Assembly (NCBI GenBank): GCA_964498725.1
Contig: CAZCHS010000137.1
Coordinates: 1 to 7,777 of the forward strand
Reading direction: 5' to 3'
Source: JAFGTP01 sp964498725
GTDB lineage: Bacteria; Fidelibacterota; UBA2242; JAFGTP01
Length of the DNA: 7,777 nt
In this document: positions 1-5,834 of the stretch, piece after piece
How the letters are laid out: each line of letters opens with the position of its first letter
How positions within the stretch are numbered: position 1 is the first letter of the stretch
Made by a program: the position numbers and the translations under genes
The notes under the pieces: model-generated
Seen by the model: only the letters and a program-made list of their open reading frames with translations
Database searches by the model: none
Told to the model about the DNA's origin: nothing

Positions 1-1391
1 CCTCTGACTGCTGGGCGATCCATGATTTTTACCGGGGCCACAACGTGGTGGAAACAGTTGAAGAAGCAGCGGCCATGGCGGTTAAATATGGCTGTCATCT
101 CAATTGCGGCGATGCCTATCCAAGCCTGCTTGATGCTGTCAATATGGGACTGGTCTCTGAAACCGACATCGACAAAATCCTGAAACAGCTCTTGAAGACC
201 CGTTTTCGCCTGGGACTTTTCGATCCTGCCGAAAAAGTGCCTTTCAGTAATATATCCGCCGATGTGATTCGTTGTGACGAGCATGTCGCCCTCACCAGGG
301 AAGCGGCCGTCAAATCCATAGTCCTGCTAAAAAATGAAAATAACCTGCTCCCCTTTCGCAAAGATGCAAAAAAAGTTTATGTCACCGGCCCGCTGGCAAC
401 TCATGTGCAGGGCTTGCTGGCTAATTACTACGGGCTGAGCGAAAACCTGGTGACCATCGTGGAAGGTGTCACCCAAAAGGTTGATCCCGCCACAAAAGTC
501 ATGTACCGTCAGGGCGCGCTACTGGACCGTCCTAATCTCAATCCTATGGACTGGTTTTCCGGAGAAGCAGAAGATGCCGACCTGACTATTGCCTGTTTGG
601 GTATTTCCCAGTTGATCGAAGGTGAAGAAGGTGAAGCCATTGCCTCGCCTTATCGCGGCGATCGCAAAGATATTCAACTGCCGCAAAACCAGGTGAAATT
701 TCTGAAAACTATTCGTAAAAAAGCAGAAAATCTGGTTGTGGTCATGATTGGTGGCAGCCCCATTGCCTGTGAAGAGGTCTATGAAATAGCCGACGCCATG
801 CTCTTTGCCTGGTATCCCGGCGAACAGGGCGGCAATGCGGTGGCTGATGTTGTTTTTGGTGACGCCGTCCCCTCAGGCCGGTTGCCTATTACCTTTCCAA
901 AATCCATCGAAGACCTGCCACCCTATGAAGATTATTCCATGACCGGCAGAACCTACAAATATATGGAAAAAGAACCGCTCTTTCCCCTTGGTTTTGGCTT
1001 GAGTTATACTGATTTTGAATATTCCGGTTTAAGACTTAACAATAAAAAAATAAAGTCCGGTGACCCGGTAATAGCAGAATTGACACTGAAAAATACCGGA
1101 AAATACGATGCCGAGGAAGTTATACAACTTTACATCAGCGATTTGAAGGCATCGGTTCGGGTGCCAAATTTTGATATGAAACAGATTACCAGAGTTCATC
1201 TGAAATCCGGTGAGAGCAAGAAATTAAAAATCAAGATCACACCGGAAATGATGAAAATCGTCAATAATGACGGAGAAAAAATGCTGGAGCCGGGAAAATT
1301 CAAACTTTATGTCGGTGGCAGCAGCCCTTTGGATTGTAGCCGGAAACTAGGTGCAGCTGAAATGTTGACAGCCATTTTTGAGATGAAATAG
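1..1391 (+). CDS. GH3 beta-xylosidase/beta-glucosidase-type glycoside hydrolase (5' partial)
   Basis: Partial GH3 exo-glycosidase, expected to release terminal beta-linked glucose or xylose from oligosaccharides. The frame is open from base 3 to the TAG at 1389-1391 (462 codons visible). It opens with SDCWAI, where Asp (bases 6-8) matches the GH3 nucleophile, so most of the TIM barrel lies upstream; a GTG at 45 is internal, not a start. Next come GCHLNCGDAY and RFRLGLFDP, typical of the plant-type beta-xylosidase branch, then the second alpha/beta domain from about visible codon 100 (VLLKNENNLLPF), and LIEGEEGEA (codons about 204-212) followed by GDRKDIQLP, where the acid/base Glu is expected. 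PLGFGLSYTDF leads into a C-terminal fibronectin III-like domain (about 350-440). No PA14 insert or sorting tail is seen. The N-terminus and any signal peptide are off-window, so location is unknown. The 81-base gap to the epimerase holds no clear terminator, so co-transcription is plausible. Family is secure; the substrate (xylose or glucose) is not. Confidence 0.93.
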   Translation, partial: SDCWAIHDFYRGHNVVETVEEAAAMAVKYGCHLNCGDAYPSLLDAVNMGLVSETDIDKILKQLLKTRFRLGLFDPAEKVPFSNISADVIRCDEHVALTREAAVKSIVLLKNENNLLPFRKDAKKVYVTGPLATHVQGLLANYYGLSENLVTIVEGVTQKVDPATKVMYRQGALLDRPNLNPMDWFSGEAEDADLTIACLGISQLIEGEEGEAIASPYRGDRKDIQLPQNQVKFLKTIRKKAENLVVVMIGGSPIACEEVYEIADAMLFAWYPGEQGGNAVADVVFGDAVPSGRLPITFPKSIEDLPPYEDYSMTGRTYKYMEKEPLFPLGFGLSYTDFEYSGLRLNNKKIKSGDPVIAELTLKNTGKYDAEEVIQLYISDLKASVRVPNFDMKQITRVHLKSGESKKLKIKITPEMMKIVNNDGEKMLEPGKFKLYVGGSSPLDCSRKLGAAEMLTAIFEMK

Positions 1392-1436
1392 GAATCAATT
1401 AAAATATTTATTCTCATTGTTGTAAGGAAGAAGGAA

Positions 1437-1448
1437 ATGAAATATTAA
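1437..1448 (+). other. Three-codon mini-ORF (MKY-stop) behind a strong Shine-Dalgarno
   Basis: ATG AAA TAT TAA is preceded by the purine run AAGGAAGAAGG (1424-1434), a better ribosome-binding sequence than the one before the downstream epimerase ATG. Its stop codon (1446-1448) is the first three bases of the 13-base motif at 1446-1458. It may be a leader peptide that loads ribosomes for the epimerase, a decayed former start region, or chance. Too short to judge by coding statistics. Confidence 0.3.
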
Positions 1449-1458
1449 TTATAACAGT
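1446..1458 (+). promoter_or_regulatory. 13-base motif TAATTATAACAGT, copy 1 (upstream of epimerase)
   Basis: TAATTATAACAGT ends 14 bases before the epimerase ATG at 1473. An identical 13-mer lies at 5806-5818, 16 bases before the second GH3 ATG. It contains TATAAC, similar to a bacterial -10 hexamer, but no convincing -35 lies 16-18 bases upstream in either copy. Possible readings are a promoter core, a regulator-binding site or a conserved 5'-UTR element. The shared sequence and similar position are observed; any function is inferred. Confidence 0.4.
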
Positions 1459-1472
1459 GGAAAGACAGAAAG

Positions 1473-2846
1473 ATGAAAAACAAACTAACAATTATTTTGA
1501 GCCTGATGCTCATAATTTTCAAAACAGAGGTTCATTGTATGGAAAACAAGGAGATGTTAAAAACATTTGAGGAATCATTGAAAACAGACATCGTCAACAC
1601 CTGGTATCCAAAACTGATCGATAAGGAAAATGGGGGATACAATACCTGTTTTGACCGCAAAATGAATGTGGTCTCCCCATTTCCCAAGGAAATCATCACC
1701 CAGGCGCGAAGTTTATGGGCTGCTGCCAAAGCTGCCAAACGCTATCCTGAGGATAAAATACTCAGAAAAGCCGCGGATCATGGATTTACCTATTTACGCG
1801 ATATGGCCTGGGACAAGGAGTACGGCGGTTTTTTTCAGGACATATCCGGCGAAAGCCACGAACTGAAAACCGCTTATGGTAATGCCTTTTCCATTTACGC
1901 GCTGGCTGCCTACTATGAATTATCCCAAGACGAAGAAGCTTTAGAACTGGCGAAAAAAACCTTTCATTGGCTGGACGAAAACTGTCATGATGAAAAATAC
2001 AAGGGATATTATAACACAATGCTTCGTGACGGCACATGTGCCGAAGACAGTGCAGCCTTTAATTCCGGAGACCTAGACCGGGAAATTTTCTTTGTGGAAA
2101 ATGCCAAATACAAAGATTACAACTCCACTATTCATTTGATGGAAGGATTTACAGAACTTTATCGCGTCTGGCCCGATGAAACCCTGAAAGCGCGATTAAC
2201 GGAATTAGTGCATGTCATTCGCGATATTATGGTTCATGACAAAGGCTACTTGTTGATGCATTTCAATGGCGACTGGACCCATGTTTCATTGCGGGACTCC
2301 TCCCGCTCCCACATCCTGAAAAACTCATGGTTTGACCATGTCACCTTTGGCCATGATGTGGAAACGGCTTTTCTGTTGCTGGAAACGGAAAAGATCATCT
2401 ATGGCAATTACACTGAAAGAACTTATATAATCGCAAAAAAAATGATTGATCACGCTATTGCTTATGGATTTGATGATGAGTATGCCGGAATCTTTTACGA
2501 AGGCTATTATTTTGATGAAGATGGTCCTGTGGAAATTATCAATAAGGACAAGGAATGGTGGGTACAGGCAGAAGGTCTAAACGCTCTGCTAATGATTTCC
2601 TATCTGGCGGAAAATGGTGACCATTACAGAGAAGTCTTTGAAAAATTATGGGAATATACCAACAGGTATGTCATCGACCACAAATATGGTGGCTGGTACC
2701 GTCGCGGCATTGATACCCAAGAAAGAGCTAACAAAAATGCATTAAAAGGTGATAAGTGGAAAAGTTGCTATCACACCTATCGCGCCATGAGTCAGTGCGT
2801 GGATATGCTCAAGCACAACAAAACGATTTTTGAAATACACAACTAA
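1473..2846 (+). CDS. AGE-family epimerase (N-acylglucosamine 2-epimerase / cellobiose 2-epimerase type)
   Basis: Predicted (alpha/alpha)6-barrel sugar epimerase; relatives convert the reducing-end glucose of cellobiose to mannose, or epimerise N-acylglucosamine or free hexoses. Family landmarks run in order: ENGGY near the N-terminus, QARSLW (Arg79), AFSIYALAAYY, STIHLMEG (His221, Glu224), TFGHDVE (His294), WWVQAE (362-367) and CYHTYRA (His434). The Arg and three His correspond to residues important in characterised cellobiose 2-epimerases. Some positions differ from the cellobiose enzymes I recall (KTAYGNAF where KH.Y..AF is usual), so the substrate is uncertain. From the ATG at 1473 the protein has 457 residues and begins with a Lys-flanked hydrophobic stretch (LTIILSLMLIIF) resembling a signal peptide, unusual for this normally cytoplasmic family. 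An ATG at 1539 preceded by AGAGG gives a 435-residue protein without it. It lies between a GH3 and a GH9 gene, which favours a cello-oligosaccharide substrate by context only. Confidence 0.9.
   Translation: MKNKLTIILSLMLIIFKTEVHCMENKEMLKTFEESLKTDIVNTWYPKLIDKENGGYNTCFDRKMNVVSPFPKEIITQARSLWAAAKAAKRYPEDKILRKAADHGFTYLRDMAWDKEYGGFFQDISGESHELKTAYGNAFSIYALAAYYELSQDEEALELAKKTFHWLDENCHDEKYKGYYNTMLRDGTCAEDSAAFNSGDLDREIFFVENAKYKDYNSTIHLMEGFTELYRVWPDETLKARLTELVHVIRDIMVHDKGYLLMHFNGDWTHVSLRDSSRSHILKNSWFDHVTFGHDVETAFLLLETEKIIYGNYTERTYIIAKKMIDHAIAYGFDDEYAGIFYEGYYFDEDGPVEIINKDKEWWVQAEGLNALLMISYLAENGDHYREVFEKLWEYTNRYVIDHKYGGWYRRGIDTQERANKNALKGDKWKSCYHTYRAMSQCVDMLKHNKTIFEIHN
1526..1530 (+). promoter_or_regulatory. 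Possible ribosome binding site for an internal epimerase start at 1539
   Basis: AGAGG sits 8 bases before the ATG at 1539-1541, a good Shine-Dalgarno position. The same pentamer precedes the second GH3 start (5826-5830). The ATG at 1473 has only the weaker GGAAAG (1459-1464) upstream. Starting at 1539 (MENKEMLKTF) would give a cytoplasmic protein beginning where family members usually begin. Confidence 0.4.
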
Positions 2847-2880
2847 CTTCCGAGGTCTCAAAGACCTGGGAAGTTTAAAC
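2847..2880 (+). repeat. Hairpin repeat, copy 1, abutting the epimerase stop codon
   Basis: The arms 2847-2858 and 2862-2873 pair at 11 of 12 positions around a CAA loop, with a G-G mismatch at 2852/2868, followed by the tail GTTTAAAC (2873-2880). The repeat starts on the first base after the TAA. The core AGGTCTCAAAGACCT is identical at 5584-5598. As RNA the hairpin could stabilise or terminate the epimerase message, but the downstream TTTAAAC is a poor U-tract. It is most likely a dispersed palindromic element of this genome. Confidence 0.75.
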
Positions 2881-2915
2881 TCATTATCATTCGGTAATGG
2901 AAAAAGTCCAAAACA

Positions 2916-2949
2916 CCAGATGGTTCTAAAAAATCTGGAAAGTTTAAAC
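2916..2949 (+). repeat. Hairpin repeat, copy 2 (degenerate)
   Basis: CCAGAT (2916-2921) pairs with ATCTGG (2933-2938) around an A-rich 11-base loop, and the tail AAAGTTTAAAC (2939-2949) nearly repeats the tail of copy 1. About 12 of 17 bases of the central part (GGTTCTAAAAAATCTGG) match AGGTCTCAAAGACCTGG of copy 1. It looks like a diverged member of the same family with a shortened outer stem. The bases between the copies (2881-2915) hold only a weak CATTA/TAATG inverted repeat. Confidence 0.5.
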
Positions 2950-3018
2950 CAATTAGAAAATGTTATCTTTAATAATGATAATTTTTCTGAGTCAAAACAA
3001 AAAACATCGGGGACAAAC

Positions 3019-3087
3019 ATGAAAACAAACATGAAAAAATTTCTAACACTTTTAGTCTTTTTATTATCAATTCAAAATCTGATTGCA
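3019..3087 (+). other. Signal peptide of the GH9 protein
   Basis: Residues 1-23: a basic N-region (MKTNMKK), a hydrophobic core (FLTLLVFLL) and a polar end SIQNLIA, with likely signal peptidase I cleavage between Ala23 and Gln24 (LIA|QPLL). There is no cysteine, so it is not a lipoprotein. A second in-frame ATG at 3031 (MKKFL) would give an equally good signal peptide, so the exact start between 3019 and 3031 is open. Confidence 0.85.
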
Positions 3088-5574
3088 CAACCATTACTCA
3101 AAATCAATGACAAAGACTATTTTGATATTCAAGGACTCAGCATCTTTGCTTTTACCGCGCTCTATCCGGAAGGACACCAGGGCGGCATTGACATCATTCA
3201 ACATGGCACCCGCGTAGCCACCAACGGCAATCTCTTCCTGCAGCCGACACCGGGGCAATTTCAACCGGTGCCGAAACTGCTTAACAAAGAAGTCCTGAAA
3301 GATGAAGGAAAAATTGTCGTCACATTACAATATCCGGATTCATCCCGCATGACACCGAACTTCAATCCCATGGTTTATCCTGATCTGAAGTTAGTTTATG
3401 ACATCAATATCGTTGCTGTAGATGATCATTTCAAGGTCACGGTGGATCTTGAACAACCATTGCCTCAAGAGTGGGTTGGAAAAGTAGGATTCAACCTGGA
3501 ATTATTCCCCGGCGATCTTTTTGGTAAAAGTTATTATATGGATGAGAAACCCGGTAGTTTTCCGCGCTTTGTTAATTCCGATGCTACCAAAGATAAAGAC
3601 GGCGAATTCGAAGCACTGCCCATGGCCACCGGTAAGAAATTAACCATTGTGCCGGAGAATCAATACCAAACCATGGCCATTGAATCCAAAGCATCGGATC
3701 TGAAATTATTAGACGGCAGGTTGAAACATAATAACGGCTGGTTTGTGGTACGCTCCTTAGTGCCGGCGAATAAAACCAAAAACGCTATTGAATGGGTCAT
3801 CAAGCCCAATATCGTAAAGGGTTGGCAATACGGTCCGATAGTGCACACATCGCAATTGGGCTATCATCCCCTGCAGGAAAAAATCGCTATCATAGAGTTG
3901 GACAGATCGGAAAAAAAGACCAGAAAAGCCATTCTTGAACGGGCTTCTGAACAAGGCGGATTTGAAAAAGTAATGTCTATAAAACCGAAGAAATTTGATG
4001 GCGACTTTTTGCGCTATACCTATTTGAAAGCGGATTTCAGTGACGCCACAAAAACCGGTATTTACCGGGTCAGATATGACGACTATATTTCTGACGTGTT
4101 TCGCATTGATCCCGACATTTACAAAAAAGGCGTCTGGCAACCGGTGCTGGAATATTTCCTGCCTATTCAAATGTGCCATATGAAGGTCTTTGAAAAATAC
4201 CGGGTCTGGCATGATCACTGCCACCTGGATGATGCGCTGATGGCGCCGGCAAATATTGATCATTTCGACGGTTATAACCACAAAGAAATACCGAAAGGCT
4301 ATGACGCCTACCAGCATATAGAGGGCCTGGATCGTGGCGGCTGGCATGATGCCGGCGATTATGACCTGCGGGTAGAATCGCAAATTCAGACGGTATATTA
4401 TCTCGGACTGGCTAAAGAAGAATTTGGCATAGAATACGACCAAACTACCATCAATCAAGACAAACTGGTAACAGAAATTCATCGTCCGGACGGCAAAGAA
4501 GATGCTCTGCAACAAATGGAACATGGCCTGCTCACTGTGCTTGGCGCTTATCGTGAATTCGGCCAACTGTATCGCGGAATTATCTGCCCTACCCTACGTC
4601 AATATGTAATGCTGGGCGATGCCGGCAGTATGACAGATAATGAGGTTTTCGATAAGGACATTGAACAGGATATGGATGGCCTGTGGTTTCTTAAAATGAC
4701 CAATAAATATTCCGAAAATTTTAATCCCCAGATGAATTATGACATGGTGGAAGACCATATTGAAGAACTCGATGACCGCCTGGTATTTCTGGAAGAAAAT
4801 CCCGGTCGAGCCTTGGGAACGATTCCCGGCCTGGCTATATCCGCGCGAACTATGCGGGACTATGACGCGGCACTGGCGGAGGAATGCCTGAAAACCGCTG
4901 AAGCACTTTGGGAGGCCAACAAAAATGCGGAAGGTCGCTGGGTGCAATTTTCAAAAGTCAGCGCTTTGGTGGAATTAATTCTCACAACCGACAAAGAGGA
5001 ATACAAAGAGTACCTCATATCAATGGAAGCGGAACTGAAAGAGGCAGCGCCTATTGTGGGCTGGTCTCTAAGTCGAGTTTTGCATAAAATTGGTGATCAG
5101 GATTTTGTTGATACAATGACGGAAACAATCATAGCTTCCAAAGATGACATTTTGGGACAGATTGACAATCCCTTTGGTGTTCCCTACAAACCACAGGTCT
5201 GGGGCGCCGGTTGGGCAATTCAGAGTTTTGGCTATCAATATTATTTTCTGCATAAAAAATGGCCGGAGATTTTTACGCCGGAACCGATATTTAATGCCCT
5301 GAATTTTGTTTTGGGATGTCATCCCGGCAAGAATACCGCCTCCTTTGCCACCAATGTGGGTACAAAATCCCAGACCATCGCCTATGGCGTCAATCGTGGC
5401 GATTTTTCGTCTTATCCCGGTGGTGTGGTTTCCGGTACCAATCTCATTCGCCCGGATTTCCCGGAACTGAAAGATTGGCCCTTCATGTGGCAGCAGGGTG
5501 AGTATATGATCGGTGGCGGCTCTATGCCCTATATGTTCCTGGTGCTGGCTGTGGATGATATATTGAGCAACTAA
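3019..5574 (+). CDS. Exported GH9 cellulase-type glycoside hydrolase with unrecognised N-terminal region
   Basis: GH9 inverting enzyme, expected to cleave beta-1,4-glucan or a related beta-glycan outside the cytoplasm. 851 residues from the ATG at 3019, chosen because a signal peptide follows at once (residues 1-23) and GGGGA lies 5 bases upstream; the frame is open back to 2830 but that stretch runs through repeat DNA. Residues about 24-268 form a probably beta-rich region I do not recognise (YPEGHQGGIDIIQHGTRVA; WVGKVGFNLELFPGDLFGK). Residues 269 to about 361 are the Ig-like domain common before GH9 modules (HTSQLGYHP to DVFRID). The catalytic domain (about 370-851) has GGWHDAGDYD with Asp444 and Asp447, HPGKN and GVNRGDF, and WQQGEYMIGGG with Glu828, the likely general acid. 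No carbohydrate-binding module, lipobox or C-terminal sorting domain is visible, so a periplasmic or freely secreted protein is likely. Endo or exo action, and cellulose or another glycan, cannot be decided from sequence. Confidence 0.93.
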   Translation: MKTNMKKFLTLLVFLLSIQNLIAQPLLKINDKDYFDIQGLSIFAFTALYPEGHQGGIDIIQHGTRVATNGNLFLQPTPGQFQPVPKLLNKEVLKDEGKIVVTLQYPDSSRMTPNFNPMVYPDLKLVYDINIVAVDDHFKVTVDLEQPLPQEWVGKVGFNLELFPGDLFGKSYYMDEKPGSFPRFVNSDATKDKDGEFEALPMATGKKLTIVPENQYQTMAIESKASDLKLLDGRLKHNNGWFVVRSLVPANKTKNAIEWVIKPNIVKGWQYGPIVHTSQLGYHPLQEKIAIIELDRSEKKTRKAILERASEQGGFEKVMSIKPKKFDGDFLRYTYLKADFSDATKTGIYRVRYDDYISDVFRIDPDIYKKGVWQPVLEYFLPIQMCHMKVFEKYRVWHDHCHLDDALMAPANIDHFDGYNHKEIPKGYDAYQHIEGLDRGGWHDAGDYDLRVESQIQTVYYLGLAKEEFGIEYDQTTINQDKLVTEIHRPDGKEDALQQMEHGLLTVLGAYREFGQLYRGIICPTLRQYVMLGDAGSMTDNEVFDKDIEQDMDGLWFLKMTNKYSENFNPQMNYDMVEDHIEELDDRLVFLEENPGRALGTIPGLAISARTMRDYDAALAEECLKTAEALWEANKNAEGRWVQFSKVSALVELILTTDKEEYKEYLISMEAELKEAAPIVGWSLSRVLHKIGDQDFVDTMTETIIASKDDILGQIDNPFGVPYKPQVWGAGWAIQSFGYQYYFLHKKWPEIFTPEPIFNALNFVLGCHPGKNTASFATNVGTKSQTIAYGVNRGDFSSYPGGVVSGTNLIRPDFPELKDWPFMWQQGEYMIGGGSMPYMFLVLAVDDILSN

Positions 5575-5575
5575 T

Positions 5576-5610
5576 AACCTGGGAGGTCTCAAAGACCTCC
5601 GAGGTTTAAC
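5576..5610 (+). repeat. Hairpin repeat, copy 3, one base after the GH9 stop codon
   Basis: The arms 5576-5589 and 5593-5606 pair at 13 of 14 positions around a CAA loop, with a G-G mismatch at 5581/5601, followed by TTAAC. The 15-base core is identical to copy 1 (2853-2867) and the tail resembles it (GTTTAAC against GTTTAAAC). The repeat begins one base after the TAA at 5572-5574. With copy 1 it brackets the GH9 gene, in the same relative position after each stop codon. It could act as a 3'-end stabiliser of the mRNA; no strong U-tract follows. Confidence 0.8.
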
Positions 5611-5630
5611 TGATCAGAATAATCTCTTGG

Positions 5631-5645
5631 ACTTCTAAAAGAAGT
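5631..5645 (+). repeat. Short inverted repeat ACTTCT-AAA-AGAAGT
   Basis: A perfect six-base stem with a three-base loop, extendable by one G-T pair. Its centre (5638) is 47 bases from the centre of the repeat before it and 46.5 from the one after. On its own it could be chance; its place in the array makes it worth recording. Confidence 0.4.
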
Positions 5646-5675
5646 TGAAGATTGATAATAAATTGTTGTTTGGGA

Positions 5676-5693
5676 AGTAGGCTGAAGCCTACT
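5676..5693 (+). repeat. Palindrome AGTAGGCT-GA-AGCCTACT (REP-like hairpin)
   Basis: Perfect eight-base arms around GA. A pyrimidine-rich stretch follows (CTTTATTTCTTT, 5697-5708), so weak rho-independent termination after GH9 is possible, though the U-run is interrupted. It shares the TGAA centre with the palindrome at 5717-5736 and resembles repetitive extragenic palindromes; the pair has the layout of two neighbouring REP hairpins. No REP-associated transposase is in the window. Confidence 0.6.
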
Positions 5694-5716
5694 AATCTTT
5701 ATTTCTTTGATTTTAA

Positions 5717-5736
5717 CACCACAATGAATTGTGGTG
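5717..5736 (+). repeat. Palindrome with nine-base arms and GA centre (REP-like hairpin)
   Basis: CACCACAAT and ATTGTGGTG pair perfectly around GA. The stem differs from the palindrome 24 bases upstream but keeps the TGAA centre. No T-tract follows on either strand, so a terminator role is unlikely. It is followed by CTAGTCTGAAGG and then AT-rich DNA leading to the second GH3 gene. Confidence 0.6.
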
Positions 5737-5805
5737 CTAGTCTGAAGGAAAAGAATTGAACTCCTAAAAACTTTTCATTTAAAAAAAATCATCTACATTT
5801 TGGAC

Positions 5806-5818
5806 TAATTATAACAGT
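5806..5818 (+). promoter_or_regulatory. 13-base motif TAATTATAACAGT, copy 2 (upstream of second GH3)
   Basis: Exact copy of the 13-mer at 1446-1458, here 16 bases before the GH3 ATG at 5835, with the ribosome binding site AGAGG (5826-5830) between them. Bases outside the 13-mer differ on both sides apart from general A-richness, so this is not part of a longer recent duplication. It may be a shared promoter or operator element; its spacing to the start would give a very short leader if TATAAC is a -10 box. Confidence 0.4.
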
Positions 5819-5834
5819 ACATAATAGAGGAAAT

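Noticed and set aside
45..47. GTG as a start of the first GH3
   Set aside because: The frame is open to the window edge and upstream codons read SDCWAIHDFYRGHN, conserved GH3 active-site sequence, so the gene begins upstream of the window.
2963..2986. Intrinsic terminator from TTATC/GATAA followed by T-rich sequence
   Set aside because: A five-base, almost GC-free stem is too weak for rho-independent termination.
2830..3018. In-frame 63-codon extension of the GH9 reading frame starting with TTG at 2830
   Set aside because: It overlaps the epimerase end and runs through two copies of a hairpin repeat; the signal peptide begins at 3019, where an N-terminal extension would bury it.
3757..4566. 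Long minus-strand open frame of 269 codons inside GH9
   Set aside because: No recognisable domain, entirely antisense to a gene with intact catalytic motifs; a shadow of that gene's codon use.
5068..5592. Minus-strand open frame of 174 codons over the GH9 3' end
   Set aside because: Antisense to the conserved GH9 C-terminal region and its start falls in the hairpin repeat; no family resemblance.
5576..5736. CRISPR array suggested by regular spacing
   Set aside because: The inverted repeats differ in sequence from each other; a CRISPR array needs near-identical direct repeats with unique spacers, and no cas gene is present.
5794..5801. Bacteroidota-type -7 element (TAnnTTTG) before the second GH3
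   Set aside because: TACATTTT matches only partly and no TTG-type -33 element lies at the right distance, so I do not call a promoter here.
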